This document shows, one piece after another, positions 24,835-35,467 of a DNA stretch of 64,000 nt. The stretch's first letter is position 1. Every line of letters begins with the position of its first letter. This DNA is from Acephala macrosclerotiorum (taxonomy: Eukaryota > Ascomycota > Leotiomycetes > Helotiales > Mollisiaceae), in assembly GCA_014904845.1 (NCBI GenBank), contig MU119282.1, positions 124,001 to 188,000 of the forward strand, read 5' to 3'. The translations under genes and the position numbers were made by a program. The notes beneath the pieces are model-generated. The model did no database searches, was not told where the DNA came from, and worked only from the letters and a program-made list of their open reading frames with translations.

Positions 24835-27800
24835 ATGCCTCCCTTCCTCCCACGCAAACGCCTGCGCTCCTGGACACCAGAAGCAGAAGCTGGCCCCTCA
24901 AACCCTCCACCTAAATCGAAAGGCAAAGGCAAAGCTTCAGTAACAACCACCCCCAGAAAACCCACACTCTTCGATGACCTCGATGCCGGAACAGGGACAA
25001 AACGCTCTGCAGAGCACGGCAAAGCAGCATTAGAAAAACTAGCCGCCACCGAAGACGAAAGTTCCCTCTCCTCGCTGTCCTCCGATGAAGAATTCGAAGA
25101 TGTTCTGCCCAGCGCGGAACGACAAAAGACCTCCCAGGCCGAAGATGACGAAGATGAGGACGATGATATCGAATTCGAAGATGTAGATACCACCGGCGCT
25201 CCTAAAGCATCTGCGAACGTAACATCAGGAGATTTGGAACTAACATTAACGAAAGACACGAGAGTTTCGATCACGAATCCATTCGGGACGAAGAAGGGAC
25301 CTAGTAAGATTGAGAGGGGCATAAGGATCGATACGCACAGGATGCATGTTCAGTTATTGATGTGGCATAATGCGATTAGGAATTCGTGGTGTTGTGATGG
25401 GGAGTTGCAGGACATGTTGGTTAAGGCGTTGCCGCCTGGGGCAGTAAAGGAAGTTGAGAAGTGGAGGAGAAATAGTGGGTTAGATGTTAAGAAGGATGAA
25501 GAGGAGAAAGAGGAGACGCCTAAGGGGAAAGGGAAGGGAAAGGCGAATGCGGTGAAGGGAAAGAAGGGTGATCCGAGGAGTCAGAGGGATTGGGGAGAGC
25601 CGGCAGAGCGACTGGCTGAGGGGAAGGTCAATATGAGTGCTGGCGATCCTCTGTTCAAATTTCTGAGATATCTGGTGATAGACTGGAAGCAACGGTTTCG
25701 GATCACGGCCCCAGGTCTGAGGAAGTTGGGATATATGTCTTTACAGAGACTAGATGAGGAGACCAAGAGCTTCAAGGACGAATACGACCCAGAACGCCAT
25801 GGCGAGCGAATAAGGGATATAAAGGAGTTTCGAGCATGTGGTAAAGCCATGGAGGGCAGTCGAGACGTCGGTGCGCAGTTGTTTACGGCACTGTTGAGAG
25901 GTCTAGGTCTCGAAGCAAGATTGGTTGCGAGTCTACAGCCTGCAGGCTTCGGTTGGAGTCAAAATGAGGAGGCGTCAAGTAAGAACCCTCGAGCATTAAA
26001 CAAGAAGAAAACAGGAACCCTGGCTGACGATGAATCTGATGGCGATGAGGAAACGGACTCTAGTGAGGAAGAAAAGCCAGCACCAATGGCAGCAAAAAAG
26101 GGCAAAGCTGCATCTAAGCCGGGAGCTAAACCAGCTGCAACATCTTCCAAGCGTGCTTCTCGAGGAAGTGGGGTCAAGAATGCGCCAACAGCGCTATCAG
26201 AGTCGGAAGTAGAAGCAGGCGAAGATGACGATGATGATTCTGTAATTGATATCACCCCTGCAAAGAAAGGCAGAAAGCCAAACCTACCTTATGACCAGGA
26301 CCTCAAATTCCCTCATTATTGGACAGAAGTCCTTTCTCCTGTCACCAATACCTACACGCCAGTAGATGCTCTGGTGCTGAAACTCGTAGCCACGGGTAAG
26401 GAATCTCTCGAGAAGTTCGAGACGCGAGGATCGAAATCAGAGAAGGCGAAGCAGGTCACTGCCTATATTATTGGCCATTCAGCTGATGGCACTGCCAAAG
26501 ACGTTACAACTCGGTATTTGAAGCGGCATGTATGGCCAGGTCGTACGAAGGGCAATCGATACCCGGTAGAGAAAATAGCTATTCGTAATCGGCATGGCAA
26601 GGTCAAACGATACGAAGAGTACGATTGGTTCAAAACGGTAATGTCAGCCTATCTTCGTGGAACAAAGAAATGTCCTCGGACAGAGATTGATGACCACGAG
26701 GAGGTGACCGATCTCAAACCCGTCAAGCCTGAGAAGAAGGAAGTCGAGGAAGGAAAAGAGACTCTACAGTACTACAAATCCTCCCCAGACTTCGTTCTCG
26801 AAAGACATCTTAAGCGCGAAGAGGCCCTACTGACAACAGCCAAGCACGTCAAGATGTTCCCGATCAAGGGCAAAGGCGAAACTACGACTGAAGAGAAGGT
26901 TTACCTTAGAAAAGATGTCGTCAACTGCAAGAGCCAAGAGACCTGGCACAAAGAGGGACGAGCTCCCAAAGTCGGCGAAGACCCTCTCAAACGTGTCCCA
27001 TATCGAGCCGCAACAACAAATCGCAGACGCGAGCTAGCTGAAGCCGAGAATGCGAGTGGTGAGAAAGTTCTTCAAGGTCTGTACAGCTGGGACCAGACAG
27101 ACTGGATCATTCCACCACCAATTGAGAATGGCATCATACCCAAGAACAGCTTTGGCAACATCGATCTTTATGTCGATAGCATGTTGCCAGAAGGCGCCGT
27201 ACATTTGCCTATGCGAGGCACTGTCAAGATCTGCAAGCGTCTAAACATCGACTATGCTGAAGCAGTCACTGGGTTTGAGTTCGGGCATAGAATGGCTGTT
27301 CCTGTCATCAGCGGTGTCGTGGTAGCTGAAGAGCACTACGATTCTGTCATGGATGAGTGGCATAAAGATGAAGCGGAGAGGGTAAGGAAGGAAGATGAGA
27401 AGCGACAAAAAGCAGCTCTGGGGATGTGGAGAAAGATGTTGATGGGTCTGCGCATCATTGAGAGAGTTAAGGGAGAGTATGGTGATGTTGCTGGAGATGC
27501 AGATACTCTAAATCCCTTTGCGAATACGAAGAAGAGGAAAGAAGATGCTGATGCGGAAGCTCAGAGACGGATCATGGACCAACGGGACGAAGAGATGGCT
27601 GGTGGGTTCTTGCCGGAGGGATTCAATGTTGAGGAGGCTGAGGAGCGTCATGCTTCGTTCTTCCCTGTTGTGCAAGAAGGTGACGATGACGACGATGAGC
27701 ACGGTGGCGGTTTCGTTGTGGAGGGACATGATGAGCCCTCGAAGCCGGCGGGCCTGCCATATGCCACACCACAGTCATTGGAGCCGGCAACGAACGGCAT

Positions 27801-28248
27801 CGCTCAAGCTTCTGAAGAGGATGTAGATATGCAAGACGCAGAATCCGAAGTCGAAGCTCTAGCACCAAAAAAGCGAGGCAGGCCAGCAGGTTCGGCAACG
27901 AAACCAAAAGCCAAGACTCCAGCCAAGCGAGGACCAAAGCTAAAAGCTTCAACTTCGAAGACAGCAAGTAAGCGCAAGTCAACAATCCGAGACAGCGAAC
28001 AAGAAAACGATGATGACGAGTCCCCTCTCTCAGACCCCGAATCCGATCTCGAATCTGATATTGAGAAGCCTCCTAAGAAAGCACCTGCTAAGCGAGGCGC
28101 TAGCCGAAGAGCAACATTACCAGCTAAGACCTCGACAACAGAAAGTCCAAGGAAGACACCGAGGAGAAACGCGGCGAAAATGAGCGAGACTGCTTTGCGG
28201 AGTCATTATTTTGAGCATGACGATGATGATATGGATGAGGATGAATGA
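24835..28248 (+). CDS. RAD4: DNA repair protein Rad4/XPC
   Basis: Intronless, 1137 aa. Rad4 with Rad23 recognises helix-distorting lesions and starts global nucleotide excision repair in the nucleus. A basic/acidic disordered N-terminus leads into the transglutaminase-fold domain (roughly residues 160-390; GDPLFKFLRYLVIDWKQRF and GLEARLVASLQPAG are visible, split by a low-complexity insert). Beta-hairpin domains follow: BHD1 from about 490 (HYWTEVLSPVTNTYTPVDAL), and BHD2/BHD3 to about 840 (NSFGNIDLYVDSMLPEGAVH, AEAVTGFEFGHRMAVPV). The tail carries AT-hook-like KKRGRPAGS and long acidic/basic low-complexity runs. The first ATG, MPPFLPRKRLRSW at 24835, is the start; the open frame upstream lacks an ATG. 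Confidence 0.93.
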   Translation: MPPFLPRKRLRSWTPEAEAGPSNPPPKSKGKGKASVTTTPRKPTLFDDLDAGTGTKRSAEHGKAALEKLAATEDESSLSSLSSDEEFEDVLPSAERQKTSQAEDDEDEDDDIEFEDVDTTGAPKASANVTSGDLELTLTKDTRVSITNPFGTKKGPSKIERGIRIDTHRMHVQLLMWHNAIRNSWCCDGELQDMLVKALPPGAVKEVEKWRRNSGLDVKKDEEEKEETPKGKGKGKANAVKGKKGDPRSQRDWGEPAERLAEGKVNMSAGDPLFKFLRYLVIDWKQRFRITAPGLRKLGYMSLQRLDEETKSFKDEYDPERHGERIRDIKEFRACGKAMEGSRDVGAQLFTALLRGLGLEARLVASLQPAGFGWSQNEEASSKNPRALNKKKTGTLADDESDGDEETDSSEEEKPAPMAAKKGKAASKPGAKPAATSSKRASRGSGVKNAPTALSESEVEAGEDDDDDSVIDITPAKKGRKPNLPYDQDLKFPHYWTEVLSPVTNTYTPVDALVLKLVATGKESLEKFETRGSKSEKAKQVTAYIIGHSADGTAKDVTTRYLKRHVWPGRTKGNRYPVEKIAIRNRHGKVKRYEEYDWFKTVMSAYLRGTKKCPRTEIDDHEEVTDLKPVKPEKKEVEEGKETLQYYKSSPDFVLERHLKREEALLTTAKHVKMFPIKGKGETTTEEKVYLRKDVVNCKSQETWHKEGRAPKVGEDPLKRVPYRAATTNRRRELAEAENASGEKVLQGLYSWDQTDWIIPPPIENGIIPKNSFGNIDLYVDSMLPEGAVHLPMRGTVKICKRLNIDYAEAVTGFEFGHRMAVPVISGVVVAEEHYDSVMDEWHKDEAERVRKEDEKRQKAALGMWRKMLMGLRIIERVKGEYGDVAGDADTLNPFANTKKRKEDADAEAQRRIMDQRDEEMAGGFLPEGFNVEEAEERHASFFPVVQEGDDDDDEHGGGFVVEGHDEPSKPAGLPYATPQSLEPATNGIAQASEEDVDMQDAESEVEALAPKKRGRPAGSATKPKAKTPAKRGPKLKASTSKTASKRKSTIRDSEQENDDDESPLSDPESDLESDIEKPPKKAPAKRGASRRATLPAKTSTTESPRKTPRRNAAKMSETALRSHYFEHDDDDMDEDE

Positions 28249-28914
28249 TCTGGCTTGCATGGGACTTTTGATGGCATTTGATGGCATTTGATGGCATTTG
28301 ATGAGTGGTTGGTGTGGCAGTTGGCATGGCTGTAGCTGGTCATGGGCTTGTAATGTTATTGCATTGCTTGCGTACTGCTTGGGATTTGAGCATGGCGTTG
28401 GTGGATGCCCTCTTATGGGAGGAAAATTCCGAAGATGCTTGAGAGTATGGCAAGCAGTGCTTAGCGAAAAATAAAACGCTTCAATTGCTTATTCTCTTCC
28501 ATTTGGATTCCGAGTTTGGTGTTATACGATGTCCAAACTTATGGGGGATATGTGAGTGACCGTCTACAGTCATCACACAATGCGCTCCTATATTACCCGC
28601 CATTGCATTTTGAGTTCCGGTCGGCTGGGGGCAATATGTTGATAGATGCCCTCAGTCATGAGAGACATCTTGAAGATACGCTTATGAGCACAGAATCTTT
28701 CGATTTTGGTTGCCCTCTGTTCGTGATTTGACTCTGGAGCTTGACGTTGATGAATGTCCCCACATATGAGCATTTTCAAGATTCTTCAAAAGGAATTCGC
28801 TTAGCAGTGCAGCAGCAGGCCACGCATTTCACTTGCATAGCGATCTCAGTTCAGAAATTATTTACTGCATTGCTTAACGAAAGCCACGGTCCAGCCAGCC
28901 AGCCGGTGGTGTAT
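28249..28914. other. Intergenic, 3' of RAD4
   Basis: Contains the short tandem repeat described separately. Otherwise only short frames. Confidence 0.4.
28266..28303. repeat. 10-bp tandem repeat, about 4 units
   Basis: The unit TTTGATGGCA is repeated nearly perfectly just after the RAD4 stop codon, ending in TTTGATGAGT. It lies in the presumed 3' UTR. Confidence 0.85.
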
Positions 28915-29142
28915 GAGAATATCCCGAGACCTGCGGAACATTCCAAATCAGAACGCTCAAGTACTGTACAAAGCAGTGCCAAGTGGCTTCCACGTGCTAG
29001 TCATTTAGAGAATGCCCCGAGAATGGTGGGACATTCCAACTCATAACCCCCAAGTACAAACAAGTGACTTCCCAAGCCCTCAACGCCAGCCAGCCATGTA
29101 TAGAAATGTCTCGATATCTGTGGGACATTCTAATTACATGCC
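28915..29142. repeat. Degenerate 93-bp tandem repeat, about 2.5 copies
   Basis: Copies begin at about 28915, 29008 and 29101, exactly 93 bp apart. They share GAGAATnnCCCGAGA, then TGnGGAACATTCCAA, then CAAGTACnnnACAA and AAGTGnCTTCC. The last copy is shorter and more diverged and runs into the 3' end of the 2EXR gene. CAGCCAGCC precedes copies 1 and 3. Confidence 0.7.
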
Positions 29143-30265
29143 ATGCTCCTTTTTCATCCACTCCTCCCACGCAATGTCGCACTTCGTAGGCTCACGCTTC
29201 TTCAGTACCAAGTGCTCCAGGTACAATCCATGCTTCAGCTCCGTATGGCGAGGCGCAAAGTCGAAGTTTTTATCACGGTTGACTACCTCTCTCGCAACCT
29301 TAGACGCAATGGACTGGGACTTCGATGCAATGATTGCCGTCTCGAGCTTATATCCGAAAGACGTGAGTGTTTGATGTGTGAAGTAAACCCGGTAACCAAT
29401 GTCCCGGCGATTAGTGTGGGTGAGTTCATAGCCTAACTTCTCATCCTCAGTTCTAGGGAAACCTGGACCGAAGATTCGCTTGATGTCGGCCTTCTCCTTC
29501 TTGTAGCAAGGGTCGATAGAGACGTGCTTAATGCGGAGACCGAACATGTAGCCGCCAGGGGAGTTAGATTCTGAGATGAGACCAACGAGGTTAGATTCGA
29601 AGTGAAGGATATCTACCTCTCGGTCGAAGTAGAAGGGTGTGATGAACCATCTGGCACAGATTTTGGTGTACTTCTTCAAGGCGAGCTCGCGGGTGGCCTT
29701 GCAGATGCTAAGTTGGATGGGAGGTGAAGTTTTGACTTGGCAGAAGGCTTTGAATTCGTACTCGTCCTCGATGGTCATGTCGGCGAAATCGGCTGAGGTA
29801 TCGAAGTTAACTCTGACGAAGCGTGCCTCCTGCATGGGAAGGTTGAAGATGAACTCCTGCAGCTCGCGTGGTAGCTTGGGGAAGTCGGTGAAGGTGGCCG
29901 TGTCGAGGGAGTGGTCGACAGCGGCCTCATCCTCAACTTCATCGATCTCGTAGTCATCCTGAGGACTTGTTAGCTCGGAATTGTACATGTAGAATTAGGA
30001 GTCCTCACCTCGTCGCTGCCGCTCTCGGACTCCGAAGTGTACTCGGTGTCCTCCGCGTCCTGGGTGGTGATTAATTGTATGAAGACGGAGTGAGAGTGTG
30101 AAAACTTACTTCTCCGCCGGTCTCCGCGTTGTTGTCTGACTCGGCCTCGGACTCCTCCTCGTCCTCGTCCTCGATCTCGCTGTCACTTTCTTGGGTGAGA
30201 TCGAAGGGCAGCTCTGCTGAGCCTGGAAGGTGCAGGCCACCAACTGCGCTGCAAGGAGCAGCCAT
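29134..30265 (-). CDS. 2EXR-domain protein (F-box-like fungal family)
   Basis: 343 aa. Exons are 30265-30110, 30059-30009 and 29958-29134; introns are 50 nt, and the 51-nt middle exon encodes mostly acidic residues. The N-terminal 75 residues are strongly acidic (ESDSEIEDEDEEESEAES). The 2EXR domain, common in Pezizomycotina and often described as F-box-like, starts with FTDFPKLPRELQEFIFNLP and continues with ARFVRVNF and SICKATRELALKKY, RWFITPFYFDREVDILHF. The rest (IKHVSIDPCY and a basic C-terminus) fits long members of the family. Molecular role unknown. The gene is flanked by two unrelated tandem repeats. Confidence 0.8.
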
Positions 30266-32876
30266 GGTTTCTTCTTCAGATCGTAGTTGAGAGTAGTGAG
30301 AAGGATTGGCAATAAAGAAGAGCAGAGCAAAGAGTTGGCAGCAACGAGTCTTGGCTGACAATGACTTGTACTTGAGATCGAGGGAGGAGAGACCGAGGTG
30401 GGGGTTTTGTAGAGAGGAGAGAAGGAGCTAGCGCAGCTAAGAGTTAGGGCGGGGATGTGAAGTTGATAGCTCGGGACGGGAAGGAGTGGGCGAAAGGTGA
30501 TCTGCTCGGGGTGGAGTGGAAGAGTGAACGAGAGATGACTTACTCGGGGAGGCGGGGATGTTTGTGAAAGCGAAGGCGATCGACCGGGAGGAGGGGGATT
30601 AACGGATGGTGACCTACTTTGAGCGGAGGAGATGTCTGTGAAGGCAAAGGCGATCGTCTAGGAGCATGAGGATCAACGGAAGGTGACTTACTCGGAGGGG
30701 CGGGAATGTCTATACGGCGAAGGCGATCACATGGGAGGAGGAGGATTAACGGAGGGTGAGAAGTCGACCTCCTCAGAGGAGTGGAACTATGCTACATCGT
30801 GGGGGACTTGATAATTCAATGCCTTCACAATCTGAGGACATTGTATCTAGCGTCTTGAAAGTAGGTAAGAGCAGCCTTAGTTGATGAGGCAAAGTGCTAA
30901 GGGGTGCGAGGTGGTAATGCATCAATGCAGAGGCATTCTTGGGGCTGACCTGGTAACTTCTTACTGCAAGATTCTAACAGATAACAAATGCTTAGAAAGG
31001 CTTTATGGTTCAGGGACATTCAAAAAGTTTGGTTGACATCTGTGAGACGCATCACAGCAGATTTTGGCAAGTGTTCCTATCGATTGCGTCAAAGAATCGC
31101 CCGATATAAGAGAGGACAATTCGCAAATTCGCTTAAGCCCCTATACGAAGCACAGCAACTAGCAGCTCATTACGTATATGGCGGGCGTGAATTTGTCTAA
31201 CTCGCTTACGCGCCTGCATGCTTGTAAGCAACTAGCAGCTTGCTTTTCGCTGTGTTTGAGGAGGTCGCGAAGGTGACCCTGTAAGCAGTGGGCTGGTCTT
31301 CAGTCTCGGCAGCCGCGTTCCATGAACAGCGATATGAAGAGGACCTCTTTATCAATAACGGCATCTTCGATGTTCCAATACTGCCTGGACTCTGTTTGTG
31401 GACTAGTCGCACTTGACCTAGGTTCAAGAGCTTGACTCAGAGTTAATATTCAAAGGTACGCACGAAAGTACCGACAAGACTGAGAGATCAGAAATACAGG
31501 TGCTCACTTCCTTGCCATGGCGTCTGTGAAGCAGAGTGGGGAACTTTCTCAGTAATGCGTACATGATGGCCGACACAGGCGCACAATGCCCCCACGCTGA
31601 GGATATTTATCAAGCTTGTTTGAAGTAGGCGACAGAATCATTTGGTCAGAGTAGAGGCGTAGCGGTTTGTGTGAAAAATGGCTAAGAGCGACACATCATT
31701 GAGAAGCTGGCTGTGTCATCGTGCAGATGCTGAGGCTAGAGACAGTTCTTAAGCGAGGCCAAAAAGGGGGTGGTTGAAGCTAGGCCCCGTGTCGCTAAAC
31801 ATCAACAGCCCAGTCACAAAGGAGGATCCTACGCAGTTGTTGCAGTTCTGCTGGCTTTATTACATCCAAATACAGGGTAAATAGCTTCCAGGCCCTCATT
31901 CTGAACAAGACATCTCGGCTTGCCATCTTTCCAACCAGTTTACAAACTTCAAAGCTGAAGATAAAGAATAGGCTACAGAGGCTCGAAGTCGCCTTTCTTG
32001 CATTCTCAAATTTTACAAATTGAGAGAAAAGATAGAATTAGCATAAAATAGAGGATTGTGAAGCAGCTAACACTTTAGACTATAATTTATTAGGTGGGTA
32101 ATCAAATGCCTTGCATAACCACGTGACTCCAACTGATACTTTGTCCGCATTAAGGAGGGTTCTTGACTTTGAGTTTCCAATGCATACACGCAAGAGAAAC
32201 TTGCGACTTTATAGGAAGTATCGGGAAATGCAAGCTGGAAAGGTCTTCAATACATCTACATGACCTGGTTCTGAACACCCGACCAGACAAGCATGTGCCA
32301 AGCAGCCACCACTCAGGCCCTGGAATCTGATATGCAGAGTACCCCGAATATGACGCACCTGACGGCTCGAACTTTCAAAGCAGCAACAGGTGGTCAAGTC
32401 GAGTCGCGTACCACAGAGGGATGACAGCTCGACGTTGCGATGCCGAGACTTGGAAATAGGGAAATAGGGATGCTTTGTATGGAGAAAGAATAAAATAGCC
32501 ACGCATAAAGTTAAGTGGGGTGGATAGACGCGCTGCAACTTGCTGGAAAAAGTCCAGCCTACGATGCAACATTGGTCAATCATCGAAAGGAACACAATTG
32601 AGACATTGAATCTTCAAGACAGTAGAAGTCATCAGCACGTTGCTTTTCCCGATATCTAGTCTTCTCGCAACATAGATTATCGAGATTGTAAAATAGGTGA
32701 AGCTGCTGTCAACGTCCTCGGCATTTTCGTCCGAAAGTCTTTTATCGATACGAGTAGACTACCTCCAAACATCAGCACAACATTTTGCTCAAAGCCAAAC
32801 TTCTCCACGTCTGGACTGATCGTTATCCTATATATGCATTACTGGCATAGATAGCCCCTGACTCTCCGCGCCGAGC
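30266..32876. other. Long intergenic region (2.6 kb)
   Basis: Lies upstream of both the 2EXR gene and the SulP gene. It carries the 74-bp tandem repeat (30537-30757). Scattered short frames (for example 70 aa at 30988-31200 and 73 aa at 31206-31427, minus) have no recognisable domain. No transposon remnant was recognised. Confidence 0.45.
30537..30757. repeat. 74-bp tandem repeat, three copies
   Basis: Units start at 30537, 30611 and 30685, each with GACYTACTY; the next GAG at 30758 begins unrelated sequence. Shared blocks are GGAGGnGnGGATGT, GCGAAGGCGATC and GGATTAACGGAnGGT. Read on the minus strand, every unit ends in AGTAAGTC or AGTAGGTC, like a splice donor, and two of the three carry a CACAG- or CACAA-like acceptor about 20 nt before it. 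Confidence 0.8.
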
Positions 32877-35467
32877 ATGTCCTCTTCCTCCTCTCGAAAT
32901 GCCTCAATACCACACGCTCCCCTGACCCCGAGCGGATTGCGTGAATCGCATACAGTATCGACATCACCAGAAGACGTGCGAGGTCCCAGTTTCGCAGACG
33001 ATGACTGTACGACTCCAAGCAGCTCCAAAACATCTCCAACTACACAGCCTGCGAACGCGCATTCGGACCCAGAGACGGACGGATTCGCAATAGAGGAGGA
33101 ACCTCAAAACACTGGAAGCAAAATCGCGAGTGAGACGACAGCCTTGCTCAGGAAACCTTTCGAATTCGTATCGCTCTCACCGCATTCGGGTCCTTGTAAT
33201 CATGGCACATTCAGTCCGGGAATCGCGAGTCGGGCTGATAGCGTACGGAGTGGCCACAGTGGATATGGCTCTGGAGGTGCAAGACCTGGTTCGGGGGAGA
33301 GCAGCAGAGGCATATTTGGAAGTTTGATGGGGAATATGGGATTGAAAAATGACGGAGAAAATGGGAGGAAGAAGCAAAGCACAACGTCCTACTTGGCAGA
33401 GCGACATGGTATTACGAATACAAAGTCAATGTACGTCCATTCCAGGTTCCAGCATATTGTTTTCAGTGGACTAATACTCTTCTTAGGTATTTGCCCTACT
33501 ATATACCATTCTTCGCCTGGATACCACAATACAAATGGTCATTTCTGAAGGGAGACTTGGTGGCTGCGATCACCGTGGCTTCATTCTACTTGCCGATGGG
33601 ATTGTCACTCGCCGAAAACCTCTCTCACGTACCACCTATCAATGGTCTTTACTCCTTCGTTTTCAATCCTCTCATATACGCAATACTTGGAAGCTGTCCG
33701 CAGATGGTGGTCGGTCCCGAAGCAGCTGGCAGTCTTTTGGTTGGCAATGTTGTCAGGTCAAGCATCGATGCAGGGAGAACACCAGAATGGGAGGATGAAA
33801 TGCATGCTCGCGTTGCTGGAGTTGTTACTGGTATGGCCGGTGCGACTATCTTCATTGCGGGCATCTGCCGTCTGGGGTTTTTGGACAGCGTATTCAGTCG
33901 ACCATTCCTCAGAGGCTTCATCTCTGCTGTCGGTTTCGTGATCTTCGTGGACCAACTTATCCCTGAGTTGGGTCTGGTCGATCTTGCAGCAGAAGCTGGC
34001 GTAAGTCATGGCAGCAGTGTTGACAAGATTAAATTTCTGTTCGCAAATGCACACAAAGGTTCTGGTATCACTGCAGCAGTGGCCGGTGTGAGTTTCCTCA
34101 TCAGCATGGTCTTCAGGTAAATACGCCCTCGTCCATGAAACTTCAAATGTTGACAAGTCGTAGGGAGACGAAGAAACGCCTACAACCTCGCTACCCCGCT
34201 GTTGCGTACTTCCCAGATCGTTTTCTCATTGTCGTCCTGTCTGCGGTTTTGGCATACCAGTTGAAATGGGATGAGTTAGGCCTAGAACTTCTTGGCAAAG
34301 TTGAGCCTCCATCTGGTAGGCCGTTCCAATTTCGCTGGCCGTTCCAAGTCTCCCACATGAAGCATATTCGAGAAGCCCTGGGCACGTCCTTTGTAATCGC
34401 TCTGCTGGGTTTCTTCGAGTCTTCTGTCGCCGCTAAAAGCTTAGGTGGTGGCGAGAAGGATGGCATCGAAGGCATTTCGCTCAGTCCCAACAGAGAGCTC
34501 GTTGCCCTTGGAGCTGCGAATCTGGTGGGAGCTTGCTTTTGTGCTCTCCCAGGTTTCGGTGGCTATGGTAGGAGTAAGGTCAACAAGAACACTGGTGGAA
34601 AGACACCTATGAGCAGTATATTTTTGAGTTTGATTGCCATTTTCTGCATCGTCTTTTTACTGCCATGGTTCGCCTATCTGCCTGTATGTCAAGCCCCATT
34701 CAAGATCGAAGATTGGCATACTAAACAATGAACAGAAAGCAATTCTATCGTCAATGATCAGCGTCGTAGCATTCTCGCTTCTCGAGGAGATTCCTCCAGA
34801 CTTCATGTTCTTTGTGAAGATCCGAGGCTACACCGAGCTAGGAATGATGATGATCATCTTCGCATCCACCATATTCTACGATCTCAATCTGGGCATCGCT
34901 ATAGGCGTGGGACTCTCTCTCCTTGCGGTCATTAGGCACAGCACCCGACCTCGTATCCAAATTTTGGGTAGAATACCAGGCACAAACAGATTTGAAAATG
35001 CAGAAGATAATCCGGATAAACTAGAATTCGTCGAAGGATGCTTGATCGTGAAGATTCCAGAGCCTTTGACTTTCGCCAACACGGGCGACTTGAAGAATCG
35101 TCTACGCAGACTCGAATTGTACGGCACGACAAGTGCTCACCCTGCTTTACCCAGATTGCGGGCTCCAGAGCACAATAAGAACATCATCTTCGACATCCAT
35201 GGCGTGACTGGCTTGGATGGTTCTGGAACTCAAGTTCTGGAGGAGATTATTCGAGGCTACAGAGAGCGAGGGGTACGCGTGTTCTTTTCGCGTGGACCGG
35301 CGGAGGGGACTCCTATTATGGAATTGTTCCGAAGGAGTGGTATTATTGAGAGTTGTGGGGGGCCAAGTCATTTCGTTGCAGATGTTGGGGAAGCTTTACG
35401 GTTAACCGAGATCGAAGAGGGCGGCGAGGAATATTCCAATGCCGCCGGTGATGAAGGGGGAGGTTAG
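32877..35467 (+). CDS. SulP/SLC26 anion transporter with STAS domain
   Basis: 811 aa, exons 32877-33430, 33487-34116, 34164-34683 and 34736-35467; every junction keeps frame. A Ser/Pro-rich cytosolic N-terminus of about 180 residues precedes the membrane domain (YLPYYIPFFAWIPQYKW, DLVAAITVASFYLPMGLSLA, MVVGPEAAGSLLVG, FFESSVAAKSLGGG, ALPGFGGYGRSKVNKNTGG). A STAS domain follows from about residue 660 (CLIVKIPEPLTFANTGDL, FDIHGVTGLDGSGTQVLEE). The pattern resembles yeast YPR003C and Vsb1/YGR125W more than plasma-membrane sulfate permeases, so a vacuolar or endomembrane anion or amino-acid role is likely (inference). Confidence 0.9.

Noticed and set aside
31140..31240. Repeated GCAACTAGCAGCT near 31158 and 31229 suggesting a mobile-element border
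   Set aside because: Only 13-14 bp, no inverted ends, no target duplication and no transposase-like sequence nearby.
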